Origin: Colius striatus
Taxonomy: Eukaryota; Chordata; Aves; Coliiformes; Coliidae
Assembly (NCBI RefSeq): GCF_028858725.1
Contig: NC_084767.1
Coordinates: 19,855,895 to 19,919,894, forward strand
Reading direction: 5' to 3'
Length of the DNA: 64,000 nt
The notes below the pieces were generated by a model that did not search any database, was not told the DNA's origin, and worked only from the letters and a program-made list of their open reading frames with translations. Of this stretch, positions 22,865-36,094 are shown piece by piece. Positions within the stretch are counted from its first letter, which is position 1, and each line of letters starts with the position of its first letter. The translations under genes were made by a program, and so were the position numbers.

Positions 22865-25800
22865 TCCTTACCTTCTCCTAGGCATGTGGAAGCTTCTGCT
22901 GCCCCATCACCCTACAGATGCTGATGTCTCCCAGCTGAGGAAGCACATGTCCACACAGAAGGCTTTTCAATCTTTTATACAGTCCTCATAAAAGTGGACA
23001 AGGAGGCCTCAATGAGGTCATCTTCTTCTTCCCCAGATGCAGCTCAAGGAGGAATGATCATGATGGGCAGACATGCTAGCAGCAACACCAACCAATTGCA
23101 CAGGCCTCAATATGCAACATACTTGTCCAAACTGCACCAAACTTTCATCAGGTCTCCTGCACAGCACAGGGTGAAGTAGCTGAGGAGTCTGGTGCAAGTT
23201 GTGTTTATTTTTAACGTGACTGTTCTGCAAAGATAATTGTGTCAAGCTGAATGTGCAGCTCACTGGTTATGTTTCTTTTCCAGTTACCATGGTTGCTAAT
23301 ACTTAAAAACTGCCTGAGAAAGGAATTGTTCTCTTCATGCTGGGAAATGTCTCCCTGTCTCATTCTTCCCCACATAGTGCAGCAATGCCACTGGTCTCCA
23401 CTTCAGATGTGAAAGCTGGTGGAGATCTGCTTAGCTGGGTCTGGCAGATGGAGCTTGATTTCTCATGGTTTGTCACCACACTGGCAGAACAAATCTCACC
23501 TCTACTTTGGTTTTATATAGGGATAAATCTTTCTTACTATTGCTGCCAGTAGGCATCTGTGGGAGAAATGAAAAGTGCACTTCCATTCCAAAGACTATTC
23601 TGGCATATTTGGTTTGAGCCAGTAATGATGTGCAGTGGACAAGAACAAGACAAAAGTCTAGAAGAGCAAACCAAGCACAGATAAAATCCATGCTCCCATA
23701 AACACAAGGCTCCCCTATGATAAGGAAATAACTCTCCAAGAATTATTAAAAAAAAAAAAGATTGGACAGAGAATGGGTATTTACAAATATGACATATTTG
23801 AGCATAATAAATGAGCCATTTAATAGCACAAGCTTTTACTTTAGTCCTGTTGCTAAGCTGGGGAGGCTCAGCAGCAGCATCTCACTTCCTGGCAGCAGAT
23901 TCAGCTGCACCTACAGCCAAGAAAGCTGTGTGGGTGCAGGGTGCCAGGACAGACCACCAACTTCGCTGTGCTGTGCTGTGACCCCCCCCAGTCATCGTCA
24001 GCCTGGGCCTCCACTCACCTCTGCTGTGGTCCGTGTGGTGGATGGACCTGACCCACAGCACTCACAGCAGGCACTAGTGACAGCATATATGAAATCCTTC
24101 CGCATGCCAGTTCCTTTTAGTATTCTCTGTAGTTCAGAGCAATAAAACAATATTGACTCTGTAAGGACTTGGAAAGTCTTCTGACTCTGGGTCTGCTGCA
24201 AATCCTCCAGCAGGCTGATTTCCCTCTGGCTGTCTATTTCCCTGTATCCGTGTGATGATTCCCTACATATAAAGACCTAAATCAAAATATCACACCAAAA
24301 AAAATACCTGAACTCTGTGAAGTTTAAATTCATGATGAATTATGCATTATCAATCAAGCAAAACAATTACCTGAATCATTTAATGTCTAAAATGATTTTA
24401 GAATGAAAAGTATCTTGGTTACCTTCATTTGGAAGACTCAAAATAGGATTTAGTGCCAGTTTAGCTGTATTCACATCTTTATTCACTTGGATTCATTTCT
24501 CTGAGAATTTCTACAAAGAGGTTTCCATTCATCCAGATGGTGTCTTTCCTGGGAAGTAAAACCAGGGAGATTGCACCATCAGCACCAGTTTCTCCTTCCT
24601 GCTGGTTTGAGTGAGGTCTTTCAGCAGAAGGCTGCTTTGAGAAGCCTCACTCTTCATGGGGGGTGGGGTATAGCAGCACTGGTAGCACAGTGATACTGCC
24701 CTGAGGACGACCTAGGAGGTGCAATCCTGCTTGGGAGCTATACTGCTGAGAAGGAGCTGCTGCTGCTGATAGAGGCTCACAGGAAGGTTCTGCTGCAAAT
24801 TGCATGGAGCAGGGTCCTAGAGGCTCTTGCTGAGCCACCAGTAAGAGACAGGAATGGAATGAGCAACTAGAAACTGAGAAAGTCATAAAAACAAATAAAT
24901 GTTTATTGTCCACCCAATCATCTGGTGAATTCCACCATGGGAATTTTTAATTTTATTGGTAACATTTCAAAGAAAATTATTAAACATATCCAGGAAAAAA
25001 AAAATTATTCTGCAATAGATTTTGCATGGTTTCTTAAAAAAAATGTTTTGCCCAGCTCTTCCTAGGCACCTCAGTATGCCATTCCATGCTCTAATTCTTA
25101 GACCTAATTATTTAAATGTCTAAGCAATCATTTGGAAACCACCGTTCTGCAAGCACTGTTATTTCTCCTCTATTTTCTGGCACATGGCTGACCAGAAGGC
25201 ATCATTGCATGTGGTAAGCTGCACCCACACCTGTGTTTAGACACTTGAATCCTTCTGTCACAAAACAATACCTTGGAAAAAGTCTCCAAATACATCCAAG
25301 ACATTATCACACATCTGTGCCGCTCTCTGAGCCTCTGCAATGGATACTTCTTAATATTCTTGTCCATCTGTCCTCAGACATCACATTCTTCTACTTTTTT
25401 TTTTTTTTACTGAAACTCATAATGATAAACAGTATATGTTTGCATACTGTAGTGTCACCTAGTGCTCGGAGATGACAGACAGATCTCCTTCCGTCAGACC
25501 CTGTAGCTCTGCAGCACATCATTCAATACACAGTGGATTTGGCTGGCAAGTATTTTGTCCCTGTGCTCTCAAGAGGTCAGCTGAGACTTTGCAGAGGTTT
25601 CTTTTGGCTTCTGAGCCTGTCAACAGAAGAAAAGCAATAAAAATATTTGGATCATTGACAGTTCAGTGAAAAAGAGTCATGGAATTAAGGTTTACCTGGC
25701 TCAACTGTCTCCTATTAAATATCTGGTTTATTGCAAGCTATTCATAAAGTTATCCATCATTCCTCACAAAATTTGTTACGACTTCATGTGAAAAGTCATT

Positions 25801-27749
25801 ACATTATTCACTGTTCATTATTCTCCAGTCTTTACACCCATTCAACCCAGCTGCAGAAATAACACCGCATGACTCAAGTGCCAGTGAACCGGCACAGTTG
25901 TGGGATGAGGCGTCCGTGGCTGCAGCCACTGTCAGAGGACACATACCAGAAGGTCTGGGGGAAGGCAAGGACATGAGGCAACATCTCATGTGTAGACATA
26001 ATCTGGTCTGTCTCAATTACACAGTTCACAAGCAACTAATAGCCTAGTAATAGCATGCTGAAAAGAACTAGTGAATACTTACAGAGTACTACACCAACAG
26101 AATATCAAGATAAAGCAGGGAGCTGCTGGCCATTGAAGGTCTGAGACTCCAGTGGGGGGCTTTGTCCCTGTTGGTTTTCAGTTAGAAGTGCTCCACGCTG
26201 ATGTCAGTCATGAAAAACCCAAGAACTATAGAAATAGGCAGAGGCAATGCCATTTCGTCCCTCCCAATACTGTCACAGTTGAGAGCATCAAATCCTCAGA
26301 CTTGAGCCCATGCTGGAGGCAGGGCATTCCCTCAGCTGCCTGCCAGCATTTGTAGATCTGCTTGTTTAATTATTATTTTTAAGCTTGCTTGAGCAGAAGC
26401 TCTTTTTTAGAGATCAGTACTCCCTGGCCAGATATGGGAAGAAAAGGGACACTGACATCTCTGTTCAGGTGCTTTGAGATATAAAAACCAAGTTATTAAT
26501 AATACGAAATTCCAGTGGCAATGTGCATAATGTACACAAGAAGCATGAGAAAAGGGATGGCACTTGAGAGCCAGGCCACAGAAAGGGCTCCACGTGCAGC
26601 ATAGCTCATGAGCAGATGAAAAAGAGCTTTAGTGAGGACTTATAAATATTAATACAGCACCTGTTTCAATTACTTTCAACTAGCAGGAGCAGTCATGCCT
26701 AGTGTGCCTGGTGACATGGGAAAGGAGAAGTTCGTGATGAGTTTCCCATGTTTACTTTCATGCTCTTTTATAGGATAGCACAGGCTTCTTGTTTAATTGT
26801 CACTCTAGGGTAAAAGCAAAGAATCTAATCACAGGCTGAAGAAGGCAAAGCTTCATAATTTAGTAGGAGTGCACAAAATCCTCACAAAAACAAGAAGCAA
26901 GTACCAGAACTGATGGAGGAGATCTTAGGAAGGGATGCAGGTTTGAAGTACATATGCCTGTATCTAGAAGTGCCTTTGGCTACTTGAATTATTCAAAATT
27001 GCCAACATATTACCCTGCAGTAAGTATCCTCCTACATAAAGGAAAATGCAGCAGATATTAAATTTTCTTCAGTGTCAATATAGAATTTATTGCTGCCTTC
27101 ATAACCCATGAAACACTGCTTTGTTACTGACCAGAGACTGCACGCAGAGGCTACTTCAGTTGAAGCTCTTTACAAATGCTACTCTTCTGTAATAGAGAAA
27201 TTACATTTTGGGGTAAAGGGCAATCCGTTCAGTTCTGCCCACCTGAAAATTTACAATGCTTGAAAGCGAGCTACTATATTTCACCTGACCCTGAAACCTT
27301 CCTTCACACAGGGTGTCCAAATTGAATTCTGCCACAGAATGTGAAATCAGCCAGGGCTGCTCAAGCTTGGCAGAGCAGCATCAAACCCACACTCCCTGGG
27401 CAAGGTACAGGTCTGTACACTGTGCTGGAGTTCACGTGCTCATAAATAATGATGATACAACTCAGGAGCTCAAAATACGAGAGGAAGAAATACAGAATAG
27501 CCACGAAACATTTACCATTCAAAAAGCTCCCAGTGCCTTTACAGTTGTTACTCACATCTTGAGATACTGCTATGATACAGTGATAAACACATCCAACCAT
27601 AAAAAATATTATGCATTTGTTTTTTAAGTCACCTCTAGGTATTTCAGTGCGGGAAACTTTAATATACTATGATGGCACTGCACTGCATGTGAACACCTGC
27701 ACCTCCTGAGTGTTTTCGGACCCAGAGCAGAAGGAAGCAAGGTGCTACT
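22865..27749. other. Non-coding stretch with homopolymer runs
   Basis: A12 at 23748-23759 and T14 at 25395-25408 are the only simple repeats of note. A minus-strand interval at 24019-24126 has a strong GAG|GTGAGT donor and a continuous open frame, and is described among the findings. I recognise no gene, RNA or transposon. Confidence 0.5.
25395..25408 (+). repeat. Poly-T run (14 T)
   Basis: An uninterrupted run of 14 thymines. On the minus strand it is a poly-A run, but there is no recognisable retroposed sequence beside it. Confidence 0.85.
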
Positions 27750-27850
27750 GGCATGTAACAGATGAAGAACAGTCACATGAAGAAACTTGTCAAGGCCACA
27801 GAGACAAGCTGAGTGGGATGGAGACTTCTTCCAGCTTCCCTTGACTCCAG
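27750..27850 (-). mobile_element. Possible MIR-like SINE relic, antisense
   Basis: The plus strand reads ACAGATGAAGAAC, then AAACTTGTCAAGGCCACAGA and an 'agctgagtgggatggagac' block. This is the order of MIR words (acagatgaggaaactgag, acttgcccaaggtcacac, agtggcagagct) in reverse complement, with a short deletion between the first two. Similarity is weaker than for the relics at 9498 and 51709, so chance cannot be excluded. Confidence 0.33.
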
Positions 27851-30800
27851 AGGAAACCCAGATATGCTAGTTATTTCATCTTGAAGATATTGGAGCATTT
27901 TAATGAGGCACCAGTGGAATAGATTCAGAATAACCTGAGTAAGGCATGGGGAAAGAAGATACTGTAGAAAACAAGTTTCTGGATGGTAACCTGATGTTAG
28001 TTAATACTCTGTATAATCCCTACTTATTCTCTTTATTTTCAGCAAGAACTCACATGCACCAGGGTGAATAAGAATGCAGTTGGTTAGGTACTTCAGTACT
28101 TCAGTCTGTTACATGGACAACTTGGGACCAAAATCCAGATGTTTGCACTCTGATCTTCCCCTTTTTGTTTCTGCCTCCTGTTTTAGCCAGATGGACCTTA
28201 GCTATTCCTTGAAGTTGTATTCAATATCTTATGTATTTTCCATGAGCAAAGGGGAAACTTTTTTTTCTTCCATCAGCAATTTTCTACAGTAAATAAGAAA
28301 AGGAAATGGAAAATCTCATAGGAAGTCCCAGGCTACTGAGGCTTTTTAAATGGGCTCCAAGCTCAGGCACAAGGCATATTAATCATAAAACAGACATATT
28401 GAACTGGTGCAGAAGATGATATTTCAAGGGTTAGCATAAGGAAGAAGGAATAACTGAGTGACAGGACTCGAAACAATCAAAGCGTGGGCATGAACCACTA
28501 GGTACAGGAGAGTCAGGATGTGACAGAACTGAGATTATTCCACAAAGTTAAGCATGGCCGTGGGAAAGATTTCCTTTGCATAAACACTGTGATCTCATCC
28601 TAATGTGCCTTCAAGAAATCATAGATGAATAGTTGGACTATTTCCATATCCTGCTACTAAGTGAGATACTTAAAGGAAACTTTGTTTCTGTTGCTGCCTG
28701 ACCTACAAAGAGATAGTGTCAGCTACTCCAGAGAAGCTTCAGGGTAAAAAAGAATGGAGTGATGAGCAGTATGTATTAAAGAGATGGGCAAAACAGGCAA
28801 TAGCCCCTGTGTGCCATGAAATATACCCCATTCCTCAGGTTAAGACCTGAAACATACATTGCATAGAAATGTACTCCTCATTTAACAAAGACAAATAACT
28901 GAAGTCAAATAACAGGTTTCTGCCAACAGAAATCACCTCTTGTCAAATATAACGATGCCTTTTCATGCAGTGTTAGTGCTCCAGAATGGTTAATCTTTGC
29001 TCAATGGTCCTTTTACCCTAAAAATACGAGATACATTGCAGTGCTTTCTCCAATGAGAAATATACACATAATACTACAGACAACAGAAACAAGACTCAAA
29101 TCCCTTTGTTGTTTGTCCCTTCTCATTTACTTACAAGTGCTGCAAGCTAGATCCAAAAAAAGAAAAGAAGGAATAGAAAAGCTTCTGTTGCCTTGGGCGC
29201 AGCCATGCTCCTGATGGATGGTGCAGCTCTGCTCACCAAACAGCTGTTTCCTTCATGATTCTTCATTTACTCCTGATTATCAATGGTGTATCTCCTTTGT
29301 ATAGCTTCAGCCCAAATATTTTGTTTTCTTGGGGCTGGAAGTTGGCTCTCAGAGCACCTAAAAACTGTTTTTTCTCATATTGTGTTTCTACATAATTATA
29401 TTATTAATGAATAAGCAAAAGGAGGGGTTTACTCCTATCTAAAACCAGGAAGATAAGCAAACATTTCATATTGCCCATGGAGACAAGCCATAAGTAAGAT
29501 TTCATTTGAGGCTGGAAAATCTGGAGTGTGCTTAAATAGCTACTGAATTGTACAGTAGAGTACAGAGTATAGCTGCCTTCTCAGGAAGCTTTGTCAATTC
29601 TATGAGTCAGTTGGGGAAGTATTAGTTTCTCAGAGACAAATGTCCAGAGATCTGAACTAAAAAGTTGCAGTCTCAACTTATGTGTCATTCTGAAAACCTT
29701 CCCATCAATCCATGACTTCATTTCAGTTTCTCAGCATTGCTAACATGTTCTGAAGCTGCCATTGATTTGATGCTCAATTTCTGAGTGTTTTTCCTCATCA
29801 TAAACACCACTTCTTTGAAGTAGAAATTGAATATGATGGGAAAACTTGTTTCAATTTCCAAAACCAGAGAAGATTAAAAGGGGTGGAGAAGAAATCTCCT
29901 CAAACTTCCAACCAACAATTTTTGACATAGCAATGTACAATAGCAGTACTGATTTAAAATAAAAACCATGCCTTTTCAATCCTTGCGTTATTGAAACATG
30001 TAGAAAGGACTTCCCAAATCCTCCTCTGTGCAGAGGACTGGTCTGACTCAGGAAGTTTGCAAGGCAAGTGCTGACACAGGAGGCTACATCTCACTTGTGG
30101 GCTGGTACTACGGTTGGTTCTGTGTGTTTGCAGTGCACAATTTGAAACAAACCTATGAAGACATTAGAATGCTTTACAGATATCACAGAAGTAAACCTAA
30201 ACACCATCTCCTCTTTTTGCCCTCCTGTGTGTGATTAGAGGCAGCTGAGCACTAGCCACCTAAGCACAATGGGAGAGAGCGAAAGGCTCTGCATCCTGCT
30301 CCACGACACCTCCAGTGAGAAGGAGCAGGTTACAGATCTCCAGAGCTGTGACCTCAAGTCATGCTTTAAACCATCAACCCAAAGCTGTGCTCCACATCGG
30401 CCCCAGCATTTCCAAACCCTCTCTTGCCATGTGTTGCTGCTACTGTACTGCGCAGTTTCTGTGAGGATGGCACACACTTTCAGAACAAATTCCGCCGTTA
30501 CCACGTGAAGTAGCACTGTTATCAAAATATAGTAATGAACTAGCTCTGAAAAGAACTAATGTAGTTCTCTGAAGTGTGCAGAGATGCCTTACTATGTCAT
30601 TTTCCACGAAATACACAGTGTTTATCTTTGCTGAATTTGACATTTACCCGTCTCTGTACATTTGCATGTGTTGCTGTTACATTATGTTTGTAATGAATTT
30701 TCATTTGTACGTTGTAGACAAATCTCTCTTTCAGTCATCACACAAATGTTGCTTCTTTTTTCCTCATCCAATAACTCAAAAGAAGAGACTGTAATTTTCA

Positions 30801-33800
30801 AGTGTAAAGAAAAATGATGTTTTTGAAGGTTGTTTTCTGTGCAGAGTAATTCAAAGTACGTCACACTTCTTCCACTGTGAGGTTCTTGATCATCCCTTTC
30901 TCTTAATAAGCTGTTACCAGTAACACTGAAATTTAGATTCCCAGGTGAGCGTTACAAATCTAGAAGGGAAATATCTTGAACTGCTGTTTTCTGGAGCTCC
31001 CCATTGCCTGCTTTTCTCTGAGAAGGACACGGGCACTGCAGTCGTATGCCTGGCCTGGGTAGAGCAGAGCTGGGCTGGTGGAGCAGGGGGCTGGTACAGG
31101 AGGAGCTGGTGTAAGTTAGCAAGAGGTGTGATGAGCGCGTAAGGGATGCAGCTGCAGGCACAGACCTGGCAGCCAGTGAGCAGTTGTGTCTCCTGCTGTG
31201 CTGCATATTGTGATGGCTCACTGTTCCGGAGCTAAAATTGATGTTTTGGAAATCGCTAGCCTCCAGAGTTCAAGATAGGACTAATTATGAATAACAGACT
31301 GAACTGTTCTTTTATCACAGGTTTTTGATTAACATGAGACGTTGTCTTTGGATATTATCCGTTCAATTACTGAAGCCTGTATCCCAAGTATATACAACTG
31401 GTTGTTCTCGTCAGAGGAAAGGATAAAAAATAAAATTTAGCTCCCCTTGTACTCCAACACTCCTGCTGGCACCATTCAAGCCTTGTCTGTACCTACCCTG
31501 GGAAGTGAAAACGCTTGATTTTTTATTACAGCTTTTCGTCTTTTATGCCAAGCTCAAAGTGGGGCTCTGACCTTCACAACATATGACTGAATGTTAAAGC
31601 AAGACACTCTTAAAGTCAAATAAATAACATGGCTGTGCAACAGAAGAGAGAGGAGGTGGCAAAGGGACACAGGGGCCATGAACGGGGTTTTTGCAAAGCA
31701 CGATGCATGGGCCTGGCATGCAGCTGTCAACTCTGCAGCAAGACCCAGCAGTGATTTGAGAGACTTTGGGTAGGATCTGAGCAGCCAAAATTTGCTTTCT
31801 GCACATCCTCCCCCACCCCTATCTCTGGCTTTTGAGCTTACCTCACACCAGCACTGGCAGTTGCATCTCTGCGCCATCACAGACCCGTGGCCACAGGAAT
31901 CCCCCACACCATGCACCCCTATCACCCACACTCAGTCCCTGACGTGGAAGTAGCCTCATGTCACCACTTCAGAGGACTGAAAGTAGGTTAGATTGAATCT
32001 GGTGGACCAGATTTTGGTCACCTTAAAAACAACATCAACCCTCCCTTTTCCCTCACAGCTCTCCCACACACACATCTGCTATGCTTAAACTGGAAAATTA
32101 AATCACTTTTCCACTCAGCTGGCAGTAGTCAGCCGATAACTCATGAGAACTCGTGTTTTGAAACAAATTAACCACTTCAGCAAAGCGGCTGGAGGCAGAG
32201 GCAGGGAGGGCTGGAGGCTCTGCTCAGCGGGTGGGTGGTCGCAGCCGGATCTGCCTCCAAGTTGGGGCATGGTGACTGTGGGGGAGGGTTTGGCCAGCGT
32301 GGAACAAGACAAATAGCCAAGCCAAAACAGAGCAGAGCCCTCTCACAAGGACAGCACTCTTGTCAAGCATGGCGGGGAGGAAGGGCAGAGATGCTCCTGC
32401 TGTGTGTCGAGGAATTGCTCAGGGCCAGGCAGATCCGTCACCTTGTTGTCATTCTCAATTGCCCCACTCTGGATTAAAAAAAAATTAGCTTAAGCTTAGC
32501 ACTTTATAGTGCATTTTGTGGCAATAGATTAAAGATCTTGCAGGGGACTACAAATATTAATTATTCTCAACCTTCAAGCAATGCTTTCTCTGTCATTCAG
32601 AAATATAAGGCTACAGTGCTCACTTACAAACGCCTTGACTTTATCTGTAATTCACATATCCAAGTGACATCCAAAGCGAGTGGTCTGCCTGTCTCATTTG
32701 AAATTAAATGTCTCCTGTCACATGCTAGATGAGACTTTTATCTTTCTGGAGATGCACCTAAATGCAAGATTACGTGTCACTTGTCAGCTGAATTGGCAAT
32801 TAGATGCATTTCCAGAAGGATAACACTCCCTCGCCAAAATTAAAGTTATTCTATCTTATTTAATTAATTAAGGGATTTTGCTGACCTCCTCTCTGCATTG
32901 TATTTCCACTTACCTTGTGCTTCATTAAACTTGCATGAAGCTATCCAGCCATCAGTGGCTTGCACTTAGGTTGCCAGGAAGTAATCTGACAACAGATTGG
33001 AAATCACCATGTAAAATAATAAGCAGCTTTTACTGGAGTTATGAAAATACCAATGTCGTGTAAGGCAGTGCAGTTAGCAGTGAAGCAGCCAAGGTCCTAA
33101 TAGCAAGAGAGAGAAGATGATGACAGACGAAAGGAGAGTTAAATCTGCTCAGAGGAGAAATGAGCTGGCAGCCCTGGGACTGGACGGAAAGGGAAGAAAC
33201 TGAGTGGAGCACAGAAGCATCCAAGAACTGTGGCATGATCACAGTAGGTTTCACTACTGCACTTTTTTAAAGTCTCTATATTGAATTGCAGTCTAGACAG
33301 CACAAAACATTTACAGAAGTGCCCTACCTCACCTGTGACATCCTGAGAAAACAAGGCTTTTTGCAGGTGTCCACACACAAACCAATTCCACTTGTCAGTA
33401 TCCACCTGAAATCATTACTTGGATAAAATCACAGGATGAGCATACCCAGAGGCCTCTACAGCCCATTCCTGCCAGGGACCCCACATGTGCCAGCATCTGG
33501 AACAAGGACTTAAAGAACCCATCACAGCTGGCTCCATGAAAGGTAGGCATTAGCGTCTGGCAAACGTTCACCTGTAGACCCAACCGTTACCTGGAACAGG
33601 GATGTTTCTAATCTATGAGTTATGCTGCAGGCATTCCCTTGGGGGACAGGAAATGATGGGAAGTGTGGGACACTGAGTAGCATCTAGCTACCCACTTTTG
33701 CAAAAAACCCAATTATTATTGGGTGACATAAGCTCAGTAAGCCATGACTGGTGGGATAAAGGTTTAGCTTTGACAAGCCCCTCACTTCTCTAATTTTTTG

Positions 33801-35638
33801 GAAAACACGTTTTCTGATTTGAAACGACTTCACATTTTAGAAATTGTTGATCACTTCTGGTTTAAAGAAATTCCAAGAACAAACACAGAAGGAATTACAG
33901 TGTGATAAAATCTAAATGTGATGCTCTGATTGAGAACTCAAACTGGTAATACCAAATATTGTTTCAGAAAAATTTTTAGAATTTAAATTTTTCAACTCAA
34001 TTGACTGAGAAAAGAGTTGACGTCTCAAAATTGTCCTACCCATCTCTCCCACCCACACATAACAGTGTTGCTTTCAGGAATCTCTAAAGGTTTATTTTTA
34101 GCTGCCTGTTTTCAGATAAGATTTAAGTCCAAAGCATTCAAGCTTACTCTCATTTTAACAAAACAAGTTTAGTATTCAGTGCTGAACTGGAGGGCACAGA
34201 ACAGCAGGCATTTAACCAGATCTCTTTGCAAAGCTTCCTAGCAGAAGGTGGCTTTCCCTGAGAGAGCCTTGGTGCATTTTCGGAAGTTTAGAGTAGGTGT
34301 CACTCCCCCAAAGACATCAACTGGCAGAAATGGCTTAAGAACAAAGGTATTGCAATCTTGGATGAAAGCCTGGTTCACATGAAGCCAAAGGAAGCTTCCC
34401 AAGACCAGTGATTTTAAAAGTGCCTGGGATTTTGTTTTTCACAGTAGCATGAGAAAATTAATTTTAACATGTAGATGGGAATACTCAAAATAGGGATGAC
34501 TCTTTTTAAGCCCTCCCTTAAAGCATTTTAAATGATGAAATGAGCACGCAGGCAAATGCTCCCTGGTGTATTTGCACCCAGCAAAACATGACAGAGGATC
34601 AGCAACCAGCACAAGAACAAATGAGTACCAAATTATCATCATTAATAGATATCAAGCATGCAGACCAGAAGCAAATAGTGCCAGGAATGCAGAACGACAG
34701 ATGAGTCCAACCCTGCTGCTGTTGGACCAGGAAAGGATTAAATTTCCACCTGCAAGGTGAGCAGGACCATGCCTTCAGAGAAGTGTCTCAAAGTTGATAG
34801 TGTCTGGGGTGCTTCCCCCTACATGATGCACTTTTATGTATATCAGGCAGTACTTGTTTAGAGATTTGATCTTTTCCTTTAATCTAAATATAGTGAGGAG
34901 CAACCACAGAGTACCTCTTGCTGCATCAGCTAACTCAGGCTGTTTATTTGAAACAACAGCGTGTGGCATTTCTTTTTGTTTAGCATTAATCATGGCACAC
35001 AGCAGACTTTGTGTGGCACCACCTTCCTCTGCATGGCATACTTCATATTCATAATATTCCCAAGTTCTTGCAAATCACTAAGATTTGAGCTCTGTTATTC
35101 ACACTCACGGTGAAATCAGCAAACATCAAGGTACTTGAGAGACCAATCAAGACACTGTGAGCTTTGAGAAGGCAGACAGTGTTTAATGCTACACCTGGAA
35201 AAAGTGCTTTTTGTGAAGCAACAGTTCCCCACAGTGCAGCCATTAGCTCCTGGGAGGATCGACAGTCACAGCAGTTGAGCTCGAGCATTTTGTGAGTCGC
35301 TGCTACCAGTGCAAAATACCACACTCGAAAGAGATGAGAAATGCCACAGCTGCGAGATGCACTGATCTGCATCTGTCCTCATGTGTCCTTGGACACGATG
35401 CTGACCATACCCCAGTACAGATGCCTCTGAACATTCTTCTAGAGGAGTCAATGCTTCAAGCCACCTCTTTTTAGCTCAAACTCTATCATAATGGTTTTTT
35501 GTGTTTTTTTAAAATTAAGTTTAAAAATTTACACAATTCATTCAAGTAAGTCCTTATGCAAGAACTGAGACCCCATACAAACATCTGCAAATCTACCTGA
35601 GATATTTTTCACGCATGGAGCAGCAAGTATTGCTGTAA
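27851..35638. other. Non-coding stretch, no gene or transposon recognised
   Basis: Nearly 8 kb of unique AT-rich sequence. A compact TAAT-rich block lies at about 32520-32960, and an exon-like interval with a long open frame lies at 34582-34756. Open frames elsewhere are short and unlike known families. Confidence 0.5.
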
Positions 35639-36094
35639 TAGGGCCACAAAGACGATTGGAGCATCTCCTGTATGATGAAAGGCTGAGGAAGCTGGGACTC
35701 TTTAGCTTGGAGAAGAGGGAACTTGGAGCCAGTCCTTGGAGACTGAAGGGTGAGCCCATTAATGTTTACAAATATGTAAAGGGCAGGTGTCAGGATGATG
35801 GAGCCAGGCTCTTCTCAATGATGTCCAATGATAGGACAAGGGGCAACGGGTGGAAGTTGGAACATAAGAGGTTCCAAAGAAACATAAGGAAAAACTTCTT
35901 CACTGTGAAGGTGACAGAGCACTGGCACAGGCTGCCCAGATGGGTTGTGGAGTCTCCTTCTCTGGAGACATTCAAAACCTGCCTGGATGACTTCCTGTGT
36001 GACCTACTGTAGGAAGTCCTGCTCTGGCAGAGGGAGTTGGACTAGATGATCTTTCAAGGTCTCTTCCAACCCTTAAGATTCTGTTATTCTGTAA
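35639..36094 (+). mobile_element. CR1 retrotransposon, 5'-truncated
   Basis: A plus-strand CR1 copy of about 455 bases that begins in the 'gggccacaaagacgat' part of ORF2 and runs to a decayed end (GATTCTGTTATTCTGTAAT). It keeps an open frame of 118 codons (35656-36012) with the family words [53 protein letters not shown]. Compared with the remembered family pattern it carries an in-frame insertion of 21 bases at 35719-35739 (seven residues, ELGASPW). It is immobile because the 5' part is missing. Confidence 0.95.
35656..36012 (+). pseudogene. Remnant of CR1 ORF2, extreme C-terminus
   Basis: This 118-codon open frame is the last part of the CR1 ORF2 protein, after the reverse-transcriptase domain. 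It has survived without a stop despite an extra seven residues after LEKR. It has no catalytic motif and the ATG is an internal family codon, so it is not a functional start. It ends at the family's natural stop region after DDFLCDLL. Confidence 0.85.

Noticed and set aside
22870-22943. Minus-strand interval with good acceptor (CTTCCTCAG) and AAG|GTAAGG donor
   Set aside because: All three frames contain stops and there is no partner exon; it illustrates how often decoy splice pairs occur here.
33329-33338. Ten-base minus-strand microexon candidate between TTGTTTTCTCAG and CAG|GTGAGG
   Set aside because: Too short to assess from sequence and no flanking exon is recognisable.
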